Assembly (NCBI GenBank): GCA_965369375.1
Contig: CBDUQN010000114.1
Location: 1 to 8,495 of the forward strand
DNA length: 8,495 nt
Source of the DNA: CBDUQN01 sp965369375
Lineage (GTDB): Bacteria > Krumholzibacteriota > Krumholzibacteriia > Krumholzibacteriales > Krumholzibacteriaceae
Direction: 5' to 3'
A model generated the notes under the pieces. The model did no database searches and was not told where the DNA came from. It was given only the letters and a program-made list of their open reading frames with translations. Each line of letters starts with the position of its first letter. Positions within the stretch are counted from its first letter, which is position 1. This document shows, one piece after another, positions 7,024 through 8,495 of the stretch. A program made the translations under genes and the position numbers.

Positions 7024-8462
7024 TCGCCCCCCCTCCCGCAAATCCCCTCTTGAAGTGAACCGAGAATATCGTCTCTACCCCTGATCCGCACGACACTCAA
7101 GATGTCGGGGCCGTGAAGCATCCCGGTGAGCGCCGCGCGAAGCGGCATATAGAGATCCTTTCCCTTTATATCGAGTTTCTTGCCGACCCCCTTGACGGCC
7201 TGGGCGAGTGCATCCCTGTTCCAGTCGGCACACGCCTCGAAGGCTTCCCTGAATGCGCCGAGCAGCGCCCCCTTTCCCTCGAGCACGGCCTGCGCCTCCG
7301 CATCGAGGTTCGGCGGGCCCGGCCGGAACGAAACCGTCTCTTCATTGATCTTTGAAAACGAGGAGAGGCTCCCTGATGCGCTGTCGAGTATCTCCATCAG
7401 CGTGCTTTTCGAATAGGTTTTCTTGAATACCTCGTCGAAGTACTGGTATGCGAGATCGAAGTAGCGCGCCGAACCTCCGGCGCGAATGTGATGCTCCGAG
7501 ACCCAGTTGAGCTTCACCTCATCGAAGATACTGGGGCTCTGAGATACGCGATCGAGCGTGAACGTTTCGATGAGCTCCTCGATAGAGAGGATCTCCCGCT
7601 TATCGGCCGGTGTCCAGCCGAGAAACGCGAGATAATTAACGATCGCCTCGGGCGGATAGCCGCGTTCGTGGAAATCGATGATATTGGGAGCGCCGTGTCT
7701 CTTGCTGAGCTTCGCTCTATCCGCGCCGAGTATGAGCGGTATGTGGACGAACCGGGGAATTTCGAGCTCGAGCGCCTCGTAAATCATCAACTGGCGGGGT
7801 GTATTCGAAAGATGCTCCTCGCCCCTGATGACATGCGTGATCCCCATGAGGGCATCGTCGACGGCAACGGCGAAGTTGTATGTCGGGATCCCGTTGGAGC
7901 GGATGATCACGAAATCCCCCACCATCCGCGCCGGAAATTCGACTTCCCCGCGTATGATATCATCGATCCGCCACGCGCGATCATCGGAAACGGCGAAGCG
8001 TACGCTCTCCGGCAATCCCCGCTTTCTTCGTTCTTCGCGCTCCGTATCGCTCAAGCTCCGGCACTGCCCGTCGTACTGCGGCGGGAGTCCCGCCTCGAGC
8101 TTCACCTTTCTCTTTGTCCCGAGCTCTTCGTCGGTGCAGAAACAGGGATACGCCTTGCCCGCTGCGAGAAGACTATCGGCTGATTCGCGGTATATATCTA
8201 TCCGCTCGGACTGACGGTACGGACCGTGCTCCCCGCCGATCCGCGGCCCCTCATCCCAGGTCAGGCCGAGCCAGGCGAGGTCATCGAGCATCTTCGCCTC
8301 GAGCTCCTCGGATGACCGCTCGATATCCGTATCCTCTATGCGGAGGATAAACCGTCCGTCCCCGTGACGGGCGAAGAGCCAGTTGAAAAGTGCGGTGCGC
8401 GCGCCGCCCACGTGAAGGTACCCCGTGGGACTCGGGGCGAACCTGACTCTGATCTCTTTCAT
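7020..8462 (-). CDS. gltX: Glutamyl-tRNA synthetase
   Basis: This 480-residue class I synthetase charges tRNA-Glu with glutamate. RFAPSPTGYLHVGG (7–20) carries the HIGH-equivalent HVGG, and KLSKRHG (251–257) is the KMSKS-equivalent loop typical of GluRS. TPRQ (221–224) and the C-terminal anticodon-binding helical domain are present, so it is full length. A zinc-site region is recognisable with Cys107, Cys109 and Cys134, but Ser136 occupies the position of the fourth ligand (His127) of the E. coli enzyme. Whether it also mischarges tRNA-Gln, as in bacteria that use GatCAB, cannot be decided here. AAGGA lies about 9 nt before the ATG. It is the first visible gene of the minus-strand group and its stop overlaps the ddl start. 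The 33 nt upstream to the window edge are open in one frame and could hold the end of another gene. Confidence 0.97.
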   Translation of the reverse strand: MKEIRVRFAPSPTGYLHVGGARTALFNWLFARHGDGRFILRIEDTDIERSSEELEAKMLDDLAWLGLTWDEGPRIGGEHGPYRQSERIDIYRESADSLLAAGKAYPCFCTDEELGTKRKVKLEAGLPPQYDGQCRSLSDTEREERRKRGLPESVRFAVSDDRAWRIDDIIRGEVEFPARMVGDFVIIRSNGIPTYNFAVAVDDALMGITHVIRGEEHLSNTPRQLMIYEALELEIPRFVHIPLILGADRAKLSKRHGAPNIIDFHERGYPPEAIVNYLAFLGWTPADKREILSIEELIETFTLDRVSQSPSIFDEVKLNWVSEHHIRAGGSARYFDLAYQYFDEVFKKTYSKSTLMEILDSASGSLSSFSKINEETVSFRPGPPNLDAEAQAVLEGKGALLGAFREAFEACADWNRDALAQAVKGVGKKLDIKGKDLYMPLRAALTGMLHGPDILSVVRIRGRDDILGSLQEGICGRGGE

Positions 8463-8495
8463 CGTAACGATCCTTATCCGGCTCTGGTCACTTTC

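Noticed and set aside
7024..7041. TTG start giving ddl six extra residues
   Set aside because: The ATG at 7023 fits the family N-terminus and the ATGA overlap with gltX, and has a good purine-rich site upstream.
8463..8495. C-terminal end of a gene upstream of gltX (KVTRAG then TAA)
   Set aside because: Only six codons are visible and they match nothing I can recognise.

Overview
The window looks chromosomal and comes from a diderm (Gram-negative type) bacterium of moderate GC. Exosortases, signal-peptide proteins with a C-terminal membrane tail, and the tRNA–tufB gene order all fit this. I cannot fix the phylum. A poorly cultured lineage near the FCB/deep Gracilicutes groups is my guess, not something the sequence proves.

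Region 1 (1–677, minus strand) is the classic tRNA–tufB operon. A consensus sigma-70-type promoter (TTGACA, 17 bp, TATTAT) drives tRNA-Thr(TGT), tRNA-Tyr(GTA), tRNA-Gly(TCC), tRNA-Thr(GGT) and then tuf, of which only the first 18 codons lie in the window. Order and anticodons match thrU-tyrU-glyT-thrT-tufB of E. coli. Three of the four tRNAs encode their 3' CCA; tRNA-Thr(GGT) does not.

Region 2 (about 834–3261, plus strand) is the accessory part and the most interesting. Two tandem promoter-like elements share a TAGGAT -10 box and 17-bp spacing. They precede a leader of about 320 nt that is full of hairpins and carries a short, stop-interrupted coding-like frame. Then come three close-packed genes. 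The first is a secreted, Cys-rich protein with two diverged Ig-like repeats and a C-terminal sorting tail (VPLFTAP, hydrophobic helix, RRR). The second is a short exosortase-family membrane protease/transpeptidase with the Cys/Arg/His catalytic residues in place. The third is a four-helix membrane protein that overlaps it by 4 nt. The simplest reading is a self-contained, one-substrate exosortase system: the substrate is exported, held by its tail, processed by the exosortase near VPLFTAP, and helped by the third protein. No polysaccharide-synthesis genes are seen next to it.

Region 3 (3314–8462, minus strand) is housekeeping and converges on region 2. In transcription order it holds gltX (glutamyl-tRNA synthetase), ddl (D-Ala–D-Ala ligase, start overlapping the gltX stop by 4 nt), a 138-nt gap with a perfect 18-bp REP-like palindrome, an M42-family metallo-aminopeptidase, and cysS (cysteinyl-tRNA synthetase, 4 nt downstream). 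All are full length with intact main motifs.
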